Shown here: piece by piece, positions 63,507 through 64,000 of the stretch
Position numbering within the stretch: the stretch's first letter is position 1
How the letters are laid out: every line of letters begins with the position of its first letter
DNA from: Stenotrophomonas sp. SAU14A_NAIMI4_5
Lineage (GTDB): Bacteria; Pseudomonadota; Gammaproteobacteria; Xanthomonadales; Xanthomonadaceae
DNA length: 64,000 nucleotides
Assembly: GCF_003086795.1 (NCBI RefSeq)
Contig: NZ_CP026003.1
Span: forward strand, 455,130 to 519,129
Reading direction: 5' to 3'
Notes under the pieces: model-generated
What the model was told of the DNA's origin: nothing
Seen by the model: only the letters and a program-made list of their open reading frames with translations
Databases searched by the model: none
Position numbers and translations under genes: made by a program

Positions 63507-64000
63507 CCCAGCGACAGGCGCGCGTGTACCTCTGCCGCTACCCGCGCGGTTTCGCGCAGTGGCTCGATGCGGTCGTGCTGCCAGTCCAGCCAGTGCGTCT
63601 GCAGGCGGCCGCGTTCATGCAGCTGGCGCTGGAAGCGGGCCAGCCGTCCCTGCGCGGTGTCGGCCAGGGCCACCATCACCGGCAGGCGCGTGGCGCTGGC
63701 TTCAGAGAGCAGGTTTACCGAATCGGGCGATACCACCACCCGGTTGGCCCAGCCCAGCAGGCCGGCATAGGGGTTCACGCCGTCGCCGCCATCGCCCCAG
63801 ATCACGTGCGGCAGGTGTGCGAACGTGGTGCGCAGTATCTCGGCCAGTGCCGGCGGCGTGCGTCGCGAGGTGGTGGCCAGCAGGCTGCCGCCTTCGCTGC
63901 GGATCTGCTCGGCCAGCGCAGTGAACACCGCCACCATCGCCGCCTCGTCCCACGGTGCCAGCGGCGTCGGGCCGCCCACCAGCAGCGCGGTGCGCGGGCC
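63503..64000 (-). CDS. ELM1/DUF1022 family protein, 5' end outside window
   Basis: At least 165 C-terminal residues; the N-terminal part lies beyond base 64000. Visible signatures are ALLVGGPTPLAPW at the window edge, LATTSRRTPPAL, VIWGDGGDGVNPYAGLLGWAN and VVSPDSVNLLSEA, typical of the mitochondrial-fission ELM1-like family (PF06258). This fold resembles GT-B glycosyltransferases. The bacterial function is unknown. It ends at a TAG supplied by a SMAG. Confidence 0.8.
   Translation of the reverse strand, partial: GPRTALLVGGPTPLAPWDEAAMVAVFTALAEQIRSEGGSLLATTSRRTPPALAEILRTTFAHLPHVIWGDGGDGVNPYAGLLGWANRVVVSPDSVNLLSEASATRLPVMVALADTAQGRLARFQRQLHERGRLQTHWLDWQHDRIEPLRETARVAAEVHARLSLG

Overview
The window is high-GC chromosomal DNA of a gamma-proteobacterium of the family Xanthomonadaceae, almost certainly the Stenotrophomonas maltophilia complex. 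The strongest evidence is the roughly fifty short palindromes that begin with GTAG. These match the published SMAG (Stenotrophomonas maltophilia GTAG) REP-like family, and they lie between genes, against stop codons and, in one case, inside a small reading frame. Gene content (aa3 oxidase operon, PutA, FadL, GlnE, rpsU-yqeY-dnaG) also fits. I see no prophage, integrase, CRISPR array or insertion-sequence transposase.

Layout. 0-0.4 kb: end of an rRNA operon with two identical 5S genes, each with its own terminator. 0.6-8.4 kb: envelope genes, namely an M28 lipoprotein peptidase, a TVNG-repeat protein, an EnvC-like factor, the carboxy-terminal protease CtpA, a rhomboid and a FadL porin. 8.5-13.9 kb: a Cys-rich small protein, the NAD-salvage pair pnuC-nadR and putA. 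14.2-22.8 kb: the aa3 cytochrome oxidase and heme A cluster (DUF2244, ctaC, ctaD, small membrane protein, ctaG, ctaE, DUF2909, surf1, SCO-like, ctaA, ctaB). 23-31.4 kb: a ChaN-like protein, an unknown secreted protein, a BASS transporter, a dual-specificity phosphatase, then dnaG, a BrkB-like protein, yqeY and rpsU facing tsaD. 31.4-32.6 kb: an Abi_2/AbiF-like HEPN gene next to two tandem copies of an 82-nt structured RNA-like element that show a compensatory base-pair change. 32.6-39.8 kb: folB, a mechanosensitive channel, a GH3 glucosidase behind a LacI-type operator, lipoproteins and a PQQ sugar dehydrogenase.

39.8-52.5 kb is the most coherent accessory locus. On the minus strand are a YkfC-like NlpC/P60 endopeptidase, an L-Ala-D/L-Glu epimerase, an RpiR/MurR-type regulator, an L,D-transpeptidase and an APC permease. 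On the plus strand are a transglutaminase-like protein, a TonB-dependent receptor, a penicillin-binding serine hydrolase and a VanX-like D-Ala-D-Ala dipeptidase. The two arms diverge from one promoter region that carries a large dyad. I infer a regulated muropeptide (cell-wall peptide) scavenging system.

53-64 kb: small membrane and EF-hand proteins, a HAD hydrolase, the 2-oxoadipate dioxygenase HglS, an acetate/succinate CoA-transferase, an orphan terminator marking a probable small RNA, glnE, a 1.1-kb array of seven 148-bp SMAG-containing units, a queuosine-precursor transporter and a truncated ELM1-family gene at the window edge. Starts were chosen from ribosome-binding sites, signal peptides and overlaps. 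Family names come from motifs recognised by eye, not from database searches.
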